A DNA stretch of 64,000 nt from Comamonas odontotermitis. Its GTDB lineage: Bacteria > Pseudomonadota > Gammaproteobacteria > Burkholderiales > Burkholderiaceae_C. Made by a program: the position numbers and the translations under genes. Below, piece by piece: positions 56,007-64,000 of this stretch. Under the pieces are notes generated by a model. It was not told where the DNA came from. It was given only the letters and a program-made list of their open reading frames with translations, and did no database searches. The stretch's first letter is position 1. Each line of letters opens with the position of its first letter. Where the stretch lies: NCBI RefSeq assembly GCF_014207855.1, contig NZ_JACHKZ010000018.1, positions 1 to 64,000 of the forward strand, written 5' to 3'.

Positions 56007-57497
56007 ATGCTGAACCGTAGAAATCTGCTTGCCGCAGGCGCACTGGCCCCGCTGCCGCTGTGGCTGCCTGCCACCGCCCAAGCGCAGAACAAGAAAGACA
56101 CCGTTGTGCTCGGCATGACGCTGGAGCCGCCAGGGCTCGATCCCACGGCCGGTGCTGCCTCTGCCATTGCCGAGATCACCCACTACAACATCTACGAGAC
56201 GCTCACCAAGGTCAACCCCGATGGCAGCGTATCGCCCCTGCTGGCCGAAAGCTGGGAAGTCTCGCCCGATCTGAAGACCTACACCTTCAAGCTGCGCAAG
56301 GGCGTCACCTTCCACAACGGCGAGGCCTTCAACGCCCAAGCGGTCAAGTTCTCTTTCGACCGCGCTGCTGGCGAGAAAAGTACCAACAAGGACAAGCGCA
56401 CCTTTGCCAATCTGACGGCACAGGTGGTGGATGATCACACCGTCGTGATCCTCAACAAGGAAATCGACCCTGACCTGCTCTTTGTACTGGGCCAGGCCAC
56501 CTCCATCATCGTCGAGCCCAAGAGCACCGACACCAACGCCACCAAGCCGGTGGGCACCGGCCCCTACAAGCTGGGCAACTGGAGCAAGGGCGCATCGATC
56601 ACCCTGGAGGCCTGGCCCCAGTACCGCAATGCCAGCACCATTCGCATTCGCCGCGCCACCTTCCGCTTCATCTCGGATGCGGCGGCGCAAGTGGCTGCGC
56701 TGCTGGCAGGCGATGTCGATGTATTCCCGCGTGCAACGCCCCGGGGCATCGACCAGTTCAAATCCAACCCGCGCTACCAGGTGGTGACCAGCGGATCGCG
56801 CGCCAAGACCATTGTCGCCATCAACGAGCGCCGCAAGCCGCTCGATGACGTGCGCGTGCGCCGCGCGCTGTCGGCCGCCATTGACCGCAAGGCTGTGATC
56901 GCGGGCGCCGCCGAAGGCCTGGGCGTGCCCATTGGCAGCCACTACGTGCCCGGCGCGTTCGGCTACGTTGACACCACTGGCATCAACCCCTACGACGTGG
57001 AAAAGGCCAAGAAGCTGCTGGCCGAAGCCGGTGTCAAGACGCCGCTGCAGCTGACCATGACGCTGCCGCCCACACCGTACGCGCGCCAGGGCGGCGAGAT
57101 CGTCGCAGCCCAGCTGTCCAAGATTGGCATCGATGTGAAGCTGCAGAACGTGGAATGGGCGCAGTGGCTCTCGGGCACGTATACCAACAAGAACTACGAC
57201 CTGTCGATCATCTCGCACGTCGAGCCATTTGACCTGGAAAACTACACTCGCACGGATTACTACTGGGGTTACAAGTCGGAAAAATTCAACAAGCTGTTCG
57301 AGCAGATCAAGCTGGAAGCGCGCCCTGCCGACCGCGCCCGCCTGCTGGGCGATGCGCAGCGCCTGCTGGCCGAAGATGCCGCCAACGTCTACCTGTACCA
57401 GCCGCAGTGGGTCACGGTTGCCGCCAAGAACGTACGCGGCCTGTGGAAAGACATGCCGATCTTCGTCAACGACCTGTCATCCATGTACTGGGCATAA
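56007..57497 (+). CDS. Peptide-type ABC transporter substrate-binding protein (family 5)
   Basis: A 496-aa periplasmic binding protein. The signal MLNRRNLLAAGALAPLPLWLPATAQA contains R-R-N-L-L, a plausible twin-arginine motif. Family 5 features are GMTLEPPGLDPTAGAASAI, the SWEVSPDLKTYTFKLRKGVTFHNGEAF block, and ATNPVGTGPYKL-like text (TKPVGTGPYKLGNW). AAGGAG lies 7 bases before the ATG. It is placed last in the operon after the ATPases, and a strong terminator follows at 57537-57571. Confidence 0.95.
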   Translation: MLNRRNLLAAGALAPLPLWLPATAQAQNKKDTVVLGMTLEPPGLDPTAGAASAIAEITHYNIYETLTKVNPDGSVSPLLAESWEVSPDLKTYTFKLRKGVTFHNGEAFNAQAVKFSFDRAAGEKSTNKDKRTFANLTAQVVDDHTVVILNKEIDPDLLFVLGQATSIIVEPKSTDTNATKPVGTGPYKLGNWSKGASITLEAWPQYRNASTIRIRRATFRFISDAAAQVAALLAGDVDVFPRATPRGIDQFKSNPRYQVVTSGSRAKTIVAINERRKPLDDVRVRRALSAAIDRKAVIAGAAEGLGVPIGSHYVPGAFGYVDTTGINPYDVEKAKKLLAEAGVKTPLQLTMTLPPTPYARQGGEIVAAQLSKIGIDVKLQNVEWAQWLSGTYTNKNYDLSIISHVEPFDLENYTRTDYYWGYKSEKFNKLFEQIKLEARPADRARLLGDAQRLLAEDAANVYLYQPQWVTVAAKNVRGLWKDMPIFVNDLSSMYWA

Positions 57498-57536
57498 ACG
57501 GCGCGGCTTGCTACGCTTGCTACTCGCCTCACGCCA

Positions 57537-57571
57537 AGCCCATCACAGCAACGTGCCGTGATGGGCTTTTT
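57537..57571 (+). terminator. Intrinsic terminator of the ABC importer operon
   Basis: AGCCCATCAC (57537-57546) pairs with GTGATGGGCT (57558-57567), followed by T5 counting the last stem base. It is about 40 bp after the binding-protein stop. Confidence 0.9.
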
Positions 57572-57605
57572 CATTGAACCTCAACCGATTTCACTCATCG
57601 TCTCC

Positions 57606-59012
57606 ATGACCGCGCTGCACGATCTGCCTGCTACCGAGCTCCTGGCCGCCTACCAAAGACACGAGCTGTCCCCTGTCGATGTCATGCAATCCGTCATCGA
57701 CCATGTATCGCAGTGGGAGCCGCGGCTGTGCGCCACCTACCTGTACCGCCCCGAGAAAGCACTGGCGCAGGCGCGCGAAAGCGAAGCGCGCTGGCGCCAA
57801 AATACACCAGCCGGCCTGCTCGACGGCATACCTGTCACCATCAAGGAGAACATTGCCACGCAGGGCGACCCGCTGCCTGCAGGAACAGCCGCCGTCAAAC
57901 TGGTGCCAGCCGCTGCCGATGCCCCGCCCGCAGCCCGCATGCGGGAAGCGGGCGCCATCATGTTCTCCAAGACCACCATGCCCGACTACGGCATGCTGTC
58001 GTCAGGTCTTTCCAGTTTTCACCACCTCTCGCGCAACCCCTGGGATCTGAGCAAGGGCCCGGGTGGCTCCAGCGCTGGCGGCGGCGCAGCCGCCGCAGCC
58101 GGCTACGGCCCGCTGCATATCGGCACCGACATCGGCGGCTCGTTGCGGCTGCCGGCCAGTTGGTGCGGCATCTACAGCCTCAAGCCCAGCCTGGGCCGCG
58201 TTCCGATCGACCCGCCCTACACCGGCCGCGCTGCCGGCCCGATGACACGCACTGTGGCCGATTCGGCGCTGATGATGCAGGTGCTCTCTGCCCCCGACGT
58301 GCGCGACACCATGAGCCTGCCCGCGCAAGACATTGCCTGGGGCATGGTGGCAACCACCACGCCCGACTTCATCCGAGGCAAGCGTATCGGCCTGCTGATG
58401 GATGCAGGCTGCGGATTGCCGCTGGAGCCCGAAGTCAGGGCTGCCGTCGAACGCGCCGCCGATCTGCTGCAGCAAGCCGGTGCCCTGGTCACCCCCATGC
58501 AGCCTTTCATGACGCAGGCAATGCTCGACGGCATGGACCATTTCTGGCGCATGCGCTCGTTTACCGATATGCAGGCGCTCAGCAGCGAACAGCGCGACAA
58601 GGTGCTGCCATATATTCGCGCATGGGCCGACAGTGCCCAGGGCATGAGTGGCACCGAAGTCTTCCACGCCAGCCAGCAGTTCCATCTGGTGCGCGTTGCC
58701 ACCGTTCGCGCCACCAGCGCGTTCGACTACGTCATCTCTCCAGTCGCGCCCCATGTGGCGTTCAAGGCCGAATGGGCGGGGCCCACCAATGACCCGATGC
58801 GCCCGCTGGAGCACATCGGCTTTACCGTGCCGTATAACATGTCGGAGCAGCCTGCTGCCTCCGTCAACTGTGGCTACACCGCAGCGGGTTTGCCCATCGG
58901 CCTGCAGATCGCAGGTGCCCGGTTCGACGACCTGGGCGTTCTGCAACTCTCGCGTGCTTTCGAGCAGATCCGCGATCCACAACACCCCTGGCCCCAGCCG
59001 CCAGCGGCATAA
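57606..59012 (+). CDS. Amidase (amidase signature family)
   Basis: A 468-aa Ser-Ser-Lys hydrolase of the amidase signature family. The catalytic Lys is K80 in IPVTIKENIATQG, the cis-Ser region is GGSSAGGG (153-160), and the nucleophile is S179 in HIGTDIGGSLRLPAS. The ATG at 57606 starts MTALHDLPATELLAAY. It lies just after the importer terminator and 14 bp before a TPR gene. Hydrolysis of an amide taken up by the neighbouring transporter is plausible but unproven; GatA function is unlikely as gatB/gatC are absent nearby. Confidence 0.92.
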   Translation: MTALHDLPATELLAAYQRHELSPVDVMQSVIDHVSQWEPRLCATYLYRPEKALAQARESEARWRQNTPAGLLDGIPVTIKENIATQGDPLPAGTAAVKLVPAAADAPPAARMREAGAIMFSKTTMPDYGMLSSGLSSFHHLSRNPWDLSKGPGGSSAGGGAAAAAGYGPLHIGTDIGGSLRLPASWCGIYSLKPSLGRVPIDPPYTGRAAGPMTRTVADSALMMQVLSAPDVRDTMSLPAQDIAWGMVATTTPDFIRGKRIGLLMDAGCGLPLEPEVRAAVERAADLLQQAGALVTPMQPFMTQAMLDGMDHFWRMRSFTDMQALSSEQRDKVLPYIRAWADSAQGMSGTEVFHASQQFHLVRVATVRATSAFDYVISPVAPHVAFKAEWAGPTNDPMRPLEHIGFTVPYNMSEQPAASVNCGYTAAGLPIGLQIAGARFDDLGVLQLSRAFEQIRDPQHPWPQPPAA

Positions 59013-59026
59013 GAGAGGAATGCAGC

Positions 59027-60376
59027 ATGGCCGCTCAGCACGATCTGTATGGCAACCCGGTCAGCAGCGATGCGGCTGCCTTGCCCTACCTGAACGACTT
59101 TGCCGAAGGCTTTGCTGCGTGCGATATGCGCGTGCTGCGCCTGCTGGAGATTGCCGGACAGGACGACAGCCCGCTGGTACAGATATGGAGCGCCGCGCTT
59201 CATCTGTTTGCAGAAGATGCCCAGGCTGCCGCCAACGCACGCCCCTTTTTGCAGCGCGCACGCGCAAGACAGACGCACGCCAATGCCCGCGAAAGGCTCT
59301 GGCTGACAGCGATCGAAGCCTGGGCTGATGGCAACACCCCCTCGGCGGCAGAGCAGCTCGAAGCATTGGTGCACCACCATCCCCGCGATCTGGCAGCCTT
59401 GAAGCTGGCGCACTACCATGCCTTCAATCTGGGCGATTCTCCCGCCATGCTGCGCATGGCGCTCACGGCCCGGCCGCACTGCGCCGATGTGCCCTACTTT
59501 CATGGCCTGCTGGCCTTTGCTTATGAGCAATGCCACCTGCTGCGCCAGGCAGAAGGCGCTGCGCGCCATGCGGTATACCTGCGCTTCAAGGAACCCTGGG
59601 CCCACCATGCGCTCGCCCATGTATTGCTGACCGAAGGCCGTGTGAACGAGGGCCTGGATTTCATGCAGAGTGCCAGCGCCAGCTGGAGCGGCCTCAACTC
59701 CTTCATGCAGACGCACAACTGGTGGCATCTGGCGCTGTTCCTGATGGAAGACGAACGCTACGACGAAGCCCTGCAGCTGCACGACAGCCAGGTCTGGGGC
59801 GTGGTGCCCGCCTACTCGCAAGACCAGATCGGCTCCATCTCGCTGCTTGCGCGGCTGGAGCTTGAAGGAGTCAACGTGGGCCGCCGCTGGCAGCAACTCA
59901 CGCCATACCTGCTGCAGCGCCAGCACGACCATGTGCTGCCTTTTCTGGATCTGCAATACCTGTACGGCCTGGCGCGCGCCGAGCAGTGGGACGCGGCGCA
60001 ACAGCTGCTCGCCAGCATGCAGCGCCACGCCGATGCACAGCAACACTCCCAGTTGCGCGCCATCTGGCAAGACGTCTGCCTGCCCGCAGCGCAAGGCGTG
60101 CTGGCCCATGCGCAGGGCCACTACCAGCAGGCTGCCCGGCAACTGGGGCCGCTGATTGCACGCCTGGTGGAAATCGGCGGCAGCCACGCCCAGCGCGACC
60201 TGTTCACCCAGCTGTACTGGAGCGCCTTGCGCCACACCGGCCAGTGGACGGCCTTGCAGAACCTCGTGCAACCCTGGAGTAACCAGCAGCCGCAATCCAA
60301 ACGTCTGGCACGGCATATGCAACGCATCTACCAGGGACTGGGCCTTCCCCCTTCCCTGGCAGATTCAGAGAACTAA
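59027..60376 (+). CDS. TTC38-like tetratricopeptide repeat protein
   Basis: A 449-aa soluble protein of the TTC38/TPR38 type. All-helical repeats run through its length with conserved Trp/His-rich segments such as LRFKEPWAHHALAHVLLTEGRVNEGLDFM and NSFMQTHNWWHLALFLMEDERYDEAL. The function of the family is not established; some members lie near catabolic enzymes. AGAGGA lies 7 bases before the ATG, and the 14-bp gap suggests co-transcription with the amidase. Its stop TAA (60374-60376) is the target duplicated by the MITE that follows. Confidence 0.88.
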   Translation: MAAQHDLYGNPVSSDAAALPYLNDFAEGFAACDMRVLRLLEIAGQDDSPLVQIWSAALHLFAEDAQAAANARPFLQRARARQTHANARERLWLTAIEAWADGNTPSAAEQLEALVHHHPRDLAALKLAHYHAFNLGDSPAMLRMALTARPHCADVPYFHGLLAFAYEQCHLLRQAEGAARHAVYLRFKEPWAHHALAHVLLTEGRVNEGLDFMQSASASWSGLNSFMQTHNWWHLALFLMEDERYDEALQLHDSQVWGVVPAYSQDQIGSISLLARLELEGVNVGRRWQQLTPYLLQRQHDHVLPFLDLQYLYGLARAEQWDAAQQLLASMQRHADAQQHSQLRAIWQDVCLPAAQGVLAHAQGHYQQAARQLGPLIARLVEIGGSHAQRDLFTQLYWSALRHTGQWTALQNLVQPWSNQQPQSKRLARHMQRIYQGLGLPPSLADSEN

Positions 60377-60497
60377 GAGCTGCTAACACAACCCAGCAAA
60401 TCGTAGATTTGCGGTTGAGACGAGGAGTGAAGCCGCAGGCAGTACAAAAGTACGACAAGGCAAAGCAACGACGTATCAAGGGTTGTGTTAGCAGCTC
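60377..60497. mobile_element. 121-bp MITE with 18-bp terminal inverted repeats and TAA duplication
   Basis: Perfect inverted ends GAGCTGCTAACACAACCC (60377-60394) and GGGTTGTGTTAGCAGCTC (60480-60497) enclose 85 bp that cannot encode a transposase. TAA flanks both sides (60374-60376 and 60498-60500) as a 3-bp target duplication. GAG... ends plus a TNA target fit the IS5 family, IS1031-type group, so it is probably mobilised by such a transposase elsewhere. Internally GCAAATC-GTA-GATTTGC (60396-60412) forms a small hairpin. Confidence 0.85.
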
Positions 60498-61354
60498 TAA
60501 GACACCCAATCCGCCTGCAGCAGTGCCCGCACCTGCTGCACCAGCGCGGATTCAGCCGCGTGCGCAGGCAGCAAGCCAAACTGTACCCGAGTGAGGCTTG
60601 GCAGCCCTGCCTCGGGCAAGACGAGTGCCATGTTCTGCGTCAGAGTCGCCGCATTGATGCACGCCACCCCCAGCCCCGCAGCAATGGCCGATTGCAAACC
60701 CGCCACCCCCGAGGCCTGGTGCGCCACCACATAATCCACGCCCTGCTGCCGCAACCGGGTTTCGGCGTATTGGCGCAGCGCACAGGTTTGCGGCAACACC
60801 AGCAGCGGCAAGGGCTGTCCCGCCTGTGGCGTCCACTGGCGCGCGCAGGCCCACACCAAAGCCTCCTCCGGGCCCAACTTCTGCAGCCGCTGCTTGAAGG
60901 GAGGCGTTGCCATCACCACACCCAGGTCGCATTGCCCCTGGGTATATGCGGCTTCTACATCGGAGCTTTTGAGCACACTCACCTCCAGCCGCACCGCGGG
61001 ATGCTGCGCTGCCAAAGCCTTGAGCATGCGCGCCAGCGCGTCGGGCCTGAAGTAATCGGTAACCGCCAGCTTGAGAGCCCCCTGCAGCGCCAGGCCACGC
61101 ATGTCGCGCAAGGCGTGGTCTGCCATGCCCACCAGTGCCCGTGCATGGCCCAGCAGCTGGATGCCCGCTGCCGTCGGCAACACGCCTGTCTTGCTGCGCA
61201 GCAGCAGGGGTTTGCCCACGCAGTCTTCCAGCTTTCTGATTTGCTCGCTGACGGCCGACTGCGAGAGAAAAAGCTGCGGCGCTGCGGCCGTCAGGCTGCC
61301 TGCATCCACAACGGCAATCAGGGTTCGGAGTTGCGCCAAGTCGAGATGGGCCAT
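60497..61354 (-). CDS. LysR-family transcriptional regulator
   Basis: A 285-aa LysR protein. The HTH covers about residues 4-62: LRTLIAVVDAGSLTAAAPQLFLSQSAVSEQIRKLEDCVG, followed by LLLRSKTGVLPTAAG. The effector domain is of normal length. Its stop TAG uses the last C of the MITE plus the duplicated TA, so the insertion preserved the gene end. It is divergent from the tautomerase gene at 61469 with 114 bp between starts, making that gene the likely target. Confidence 0.9.
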   Translation of the reverse strand: MAHLDLAQLRTLIAVVDAGSLTAAAPQLFLSQSAVSEQIRKLEDCVGKPLLLRSKTGVLPTAAGIQLLGHARALVGMADHALRDMRGLALQGALKLAVTDYFRPDALARMLKALAAQHPAVRLEVSVLKSSDVEAAYTQGQCDLGVVMATPPFKQRLQKLGPEEALVWACARQWTPQAGQPLPLLVLPQTCALRQYAETRLRQQGVDYVVAHQASGVAGLQSAIAAGLGVACINAATLTQNMALVLPEAGLPSLTRVQFGLLPAHAAESALVQQVRALLQADWVS

Positions 61355-61468
61355 GGTTCATCCAACGGTTTAACAGATGAAATCAATCATATCTTCCCGT
61401 TTTTCAAATGCATAGAGGGCTTTCAGAATGGAGCCATCGATCTTCTCAAGGCTTTTCAGGAGAACACC

Positions 61469-61861
61469 ATGCCCCATATCGCCATCCAGCTTTCCGGCCC
61501 GCGCAACGCCCAGCGCCAGCAGCAGATCAGCGAGACCATTGCCCGACTGACGCAGGACATTCTGGGCAAGCGCCCCGAAGTCATCGCCATCACGTTCACA
61601 CAGGTTGCAGTGCAGGACTGGTGGATTGCAGGCAAAACCCTGGAGGACTTGGGCCAGTCCGCGTTTCAGCTGGATATCAGCATCACCGACGAAACCAACA
61701 CCAAGGCGGAAAAGGCGCGCTACCTGCAAGCCGTGTATGACGCGATGGCCGCGCTGCACCCGCAGTTGCACCCGGTGTCATACGTGCATGTCATCGATGC
61801 CCGCGCTGCCGCCTATGGCTATGGCGGCAAGACGCAGGAATACCGCTACCACCAGGGGTGA
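61469..61861 (+). CDS. Tautomerase superfamily protein (4-oxalocrotonate tautomerase-like)
   Basis: A 130-aa protein starting MPHIAIQLSGPRNAQRQQQI; removal of Met leaves the catalytic N-terminal proline of the tautomerase superfamily. CAGGAG lies 6 bases before the ATG. It is about twice the length of 4-OT subunits, the size of the CHMI/MSAD-type or fused trimeric members. The tail YVHVIDARAAAYGYGGKTQEYRYH is typical of a group annotated only as tautomerase family. The substrate is unknown. It is divergent from the LysR gene. Confidence 0.88.
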   Translation: MPHIAIQLSGPRNAQRQQQISETIARLTQDILGKRPEVIAITFTQVAVQDWWIAGKTLEDLGQSAFQLDISITDETNTKAEKARYLQAVYDAMAALHPQLHPVSYVHVIDARAAAYGYGGKTQEYRYHQG

Positions 61862-61886
61862 CGAGAGCGCATCCTCGCGCAGCGCG

Positions 61887-62546
61887 TCAACGCTGTGCGG
61901 TGGCCAACTTCAACGCGAGGCCCACAAACACCACAGCCGTGATCTTGTTGAGCCAGAACTGCGCCCGGGGCGAGCGCAGCAGCAGATTGCCAAAGGCGCC
62001 GGAGAACAGCGCAATGGCACCGAACACCAGAAACGCCGCCAGAATGAACACCCCGCCGAAGACAAAGATCTGCGGGCCGACCGGGCCGATGGCGGGGTCG
62101 GCAAACTGCGGCAAAAACGCCAGAAAGAAGATCAGCACCTTGGGATTGGTGAGGTTCATCACCACGCCGCGGCGCACCATTGCCAACAGTTCTTTACTAC
62201 CAATTTGATAGCTATAAGTGCGTCCCACGCTTTCGTCATCGCCTGATTTTTCTGCAGAAATCGGCGCCCGCCAAGCGCCCCAGGCCAGGTAGGCCAGATA
62301 CGCCGCTCCACACCACTTGAGCACAGTGAACGCAATGCTGGAGGCGGCAAACACCGCTGCCAGCCCCAAGGCCACCGCCGTGGTGTGCACCACTACCCCC
62401 AGGCACAGGCCGACCACCACGGCAATGCCCACGCGCCAGCCACGCTGTACCGATTGCATCAGCACGAACAGGTTGTCAGGCCCGGGCGACAAGGCCAGCA
62501 GCACGGCAACACCAAAAAAAGCAACCAGGGACTGAAAGGTAGGCAT
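61887..62546 (-). CDS. LysE/RhtB-family amino acid exporter
   Basis: A 219-aa inner-membrane exporter with six helices. The family start FQSLVAFFGVAVLLALSPGPDNLFVL and the KWCGAAYLAYLAWGAWR and NLTNPKVLIFFLAFLPQF blocks are diagnostic. The cytoplasmic loop before NLTNPK contains ESVGRTYSYQIGSKELL, whose DNA (62201-62223) matches the AGCTATC short repeat, suggesting the repeat was inserted in frame. The exported amino acid is unknown. It converges on the tautomerase gene. Confidence 0.92.
   Translation of the reverse strand: MPTFQSLVAFFGVAVLLALSPGPDNLFVLMQSVQRGWRVGIAVVVGLCLGVVVHTTAVALGLAAVFAASSIAFTVLKWCGAAYLAYLAWGAWRAPISAEKSGDDESVGRTYSYQIGSKELLAMVRRGVVMNLTNPKVLIFFLAFLPQFADPAIGPVGPQIFVFGGVFILAAFLVFGAIALFSGAFGNLLLRSPRAQFWLNKITAVVFVGLALKLATAQR
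62201..62223 (+). repeat. TTGATAGCTATAAGTGCG short repeat inside the RhtB gene
   Basis: CAATTTGATAGCTATAAGTGCG lies in the coding region for the cytoplasmic loop of the exporter. It shares TTGATAGCTAT with 22931-22941 and keeps the frame open. This is the only member I am fairly confident lies within a gene. Confidence 0.45.
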
Positions 62547-62629
62547 AAGGGGTATCCAGGCGACTCGCAGACAAAGGCAGAAACCGGCACATTATGGCTT
62601 GCCGCCTGGAGCGCCGTGGCCGCCCCAGT

Positions 62630-63499
62630 CTACGCGCGCGACAGCGGAGCGGTCACAATCCAGCCTTCCAGCGGGTCTGTGCCCGGGGGCAGTCCATAGA
62701 GCGCATCGCCCCCCAGATGGCGGCTCAGGCCCCAAGCCGCCTGCAGCATGCAGATGGCGGCATCCAGGTGGTCGCCGCTTGCATCCTGCAACATGCATTC
62801 CTGCTGCGTCACACTGGCCACCAGCCGCAGCCGCAACGAGTGATTGCCCTGCAGCAGGGCCGTCAGGCAATCCTGCCGCGCAGCAGCGCGCTCGGGCGTC
62901 TGGCGCTGCCTGTCATCACTTTTGTAGCTGCGACGGCCCATCAGCTCGCGGGCCAGCAAGCCGGGATAGGCCTCCAGCGCGACCTTGCGGCTCCCACGCC
63001 GCAGCAGGCCAGGAAAATCGGCCCCCGCGGCCAGAAGGCGCTGCACACCGGCGTGCAGCATATAGGCCACAGGCGGGTTGACCCATTTCATCGACGGGCT
63101 GGAGCCCGCCGGGCCATCAGTGGCCCGGTGGGCAAACTTGCCTCCAACGGGCCGAGCGGCACAGAAGGCTTTGAACTGCTCACGAATCAGGGCGCGATCC
63201 AGGCCCGCATAGTGCTGCATGCAGGCTTGCCAGTCGGTAGGCCAGCCCAATTGCTCCACCAGCTCGCGCGGCAGCGCAAATGGCAAATCAAAGCCGCCCA
63301 CCCAGGGCTGATCCTGCGCGAGATAGCCACTCCACGCATCCAGGCAGGCAAAGCATTCAAAGCCTTGCAGCAGTACGCTGCGGCTGGCCGCATCCCAAAA
63401 ACCGCAGGCCTGCACAATGGGTTTTCGCCTGCTGGGGCTGCTGCTGAAGTCGCAACCCAGCACCATGGGATGCGCAGACGGCATGGCGGGCTGCGCCAT
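62630..63499 (-). CDS. DUF429 protein (predicted RNase H-fold)
   Basis: A 289-aa protein with DUF429 features: an early GCDFSSSPSRRKPIV strand containing an acidic residue, the WVGGFDLPFALPRELV segment, VALEAYPGLLARELMG and the late DASGDHLDAAICMLQAAW. The spaced acidic residues suggest a nuclease-like RNase H fold, but no activity is known. It starts 3 bp after the stop of the EamA gene on the same strand, so they are probably co-transcribed. Confidence 0.85.
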   Translation of the reverse strand: MAQPAMPSAHPMVLGCDFSSSPSRRKPIVQACGFWDAASRSVLLQGFECFACLDAWSGYLAQDQPWVGGFDLPFALPRELVEQLGWPTDWQACMQHYAGLDRALIREQFKAFCAARPVGGKFAHRATDGPAGSSPSMKWVNPPVAYMLHAGVQRLLAAGADFPGLLRRGSRKVALEAYPGLLARELMGRRSYKSDDRQRQTPERAAARQDCLTALLQGNHSLRLRLVASVTQQECMLQDASGDHLDAAICMLQAAWGLSRHLGGDALYGLPPGTDPLEGWIVTAPLSRA

Positions 63500-63502
63500 C
63501 GC

Positions 63503-64000
63503 TCAACCCAGGCCCAGCGCCGTCACACCCAGCGCAATCAACACGGCCCCGGCAACACGCAAGGCGCGGTCCCCTTCGCCCAGCAGCTTGCCGCCGATCA
63601 AGGCTGCAAACAGCATCGATACCTCGCGCGCTGGTGCCACGTGCGAGATGGGCGCACTTTGCACGGCGTACAGCACCAGCACATAGGCAATCGGGCTGAA
63701 GACGGCGACGACCAGCGCGTATTTCCACTGCAGCTGCCACAGGCGCCAGGTTTCCGCCCGGTTTCGCAGGCCCAGCGGCGCCAGCACCACGCAGCGCAGC
63801 AGGTTGCCCATGTAGTCGAGCAGAATCGGCGACATCAGCAGCACCTTGACGGCATAGCTGTCCACCACCGTGTAGGCGGCAATGAAAACCCCCGTCAACA
63901 AGCCGTAGTACAGGCCTTTGATGGTGCGCTCGCGCTTCTCGCCACTGCCGCCCTGGGTGGCAGTGCGCAACATGGCCGGGCCGCCTGCAATCAAAAACAC
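63503..64000 (-). CDS. EamA/DMT-family transporter, C-terminal part (cut by window edge)
   Basis: 165 residues of the C-terminal half of a drug/metabolite-type transporter. Repeated helices include GLLTGVFIAAYTVVDSYAVKVL and YALVVAVFSPIAYVLVLYAVQSAPISHVAPAREVSMLFAALIGGKLLGE, the conserved end of an EamA repeat. Full members have about 290 residues and ten helices, so the N-terminal half lies beyond 64000. Substrate unknown. Confidence 0.85.
   Translation of the reverse strand: MFLIAGGPAMLRTATQGGSGEKRERTIKGLYYGLLTGVFIAAYTVVDSYAVKVLLMSPILLDYMGNLLRCVVLAPLGLRNRAETWRLWQLQWKYALVVAVFSPIAYVLVLYAVQSAPISHVAPAREVSMLFAALIGGKLLGEGDRALRVAGAVLIALGVTALGLG

Overview
The window is a GC-rich chromosomal segment of a betaproteobacterium. 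The family Comamonadaceae (Comamonas/Delftia/Acidovorax relatives) is the best fit. This rests on protein style and on core gene neighbourhoods: trxB/ftsK/lolA/rarA, rpmB-rpmG, ribF-ileS-lspA, hrcA facing nadK-recN, and a TPR gene-lolB-ispE-tRNA-Gln-prs-rplY-pth. It also carries many copies of a short intergenic repeat (AGCGCTGGCAGCTATC-like). Almost all of the window is ordinary housekeeping and central-metabolism DNA. I see no prophage, CRISPR array, integrase, toxin-antitoxin pair or obvious defence island.

Region by region. (1) 1-9531: a minus-strand beta-oxidation operon with a bifunctional hydratase/dehydrogenase, a thiolase, two acyl-CoA dehydrogenases, an enoyl-CoA hydratase, a class III CoA-transferase and the start of etfB. 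A divergent LysR regulator flanks it. The content and order resemble the pimeloyl-CoA (pim) dicarboxylate operon. (2) 9624-19957: a bestrophin-like channel, rarA, a plus-strand insert of small genes and brnQ, then lolA, ftsK and trxB. (3) 20254-22878: rpmB-rpmG, then a MocR-type regulator divergent from a small DUF2917-like gene, with operator-like repeats between them. (4) 22979-28636: an RsmB-type RNA methyltransferase, a large membrane protein of the M48 peptidase fold whose zinc motif is damaged, a DUF1653 gene, purN, and a TPR-methyltransferase fusion. (5) 28712-37419: an HNH endonuclease, ribF-ileS-lspA, a Na/Pi cotransporter-PhoU fusion, tRNA-Ser, a Tat-exported DODA-like dioxygenase and a CAU tRNA. 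(6) 37461-43495: hrcA, a short AT-richer accessory insert (a membrane protein and a secreted DUF4124 protein with an in-frame amber codon), then nadK-recN-rapZ. (7) 43640-51819: mutY and mutM, a TPR lipoprotein-pathway neighbour, lolB, ispE, tRNA-Gln, prs, rplY, pth and a YfhL ferredoxin. (8) 52016-60376: a dipeptide/oligopeptide-type ABC importer (two permeases, two ATPases, binding protein), an amidase and a TTC38-like TPR protein. (9) 60377-64000: a 121-bp MITE inserted between two convergent stop codons, a LysR regulator, a tautomerase, a LysE/RhtB exporter, a DUF429 protein and a truncated EamA transporter.

The most interesting items are the MITE that duplicated the shared TAA and so kept both flanking stop codons, the M48-fold protein with QEYAH in place of HExxH, the DUF4124 gene whose reading frame continues sensibly past a TAG, the pim-like operon with a CoA-transferase instead of a ligase, and several operator-like palindromes. 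No convincing new multi-gene system was found.
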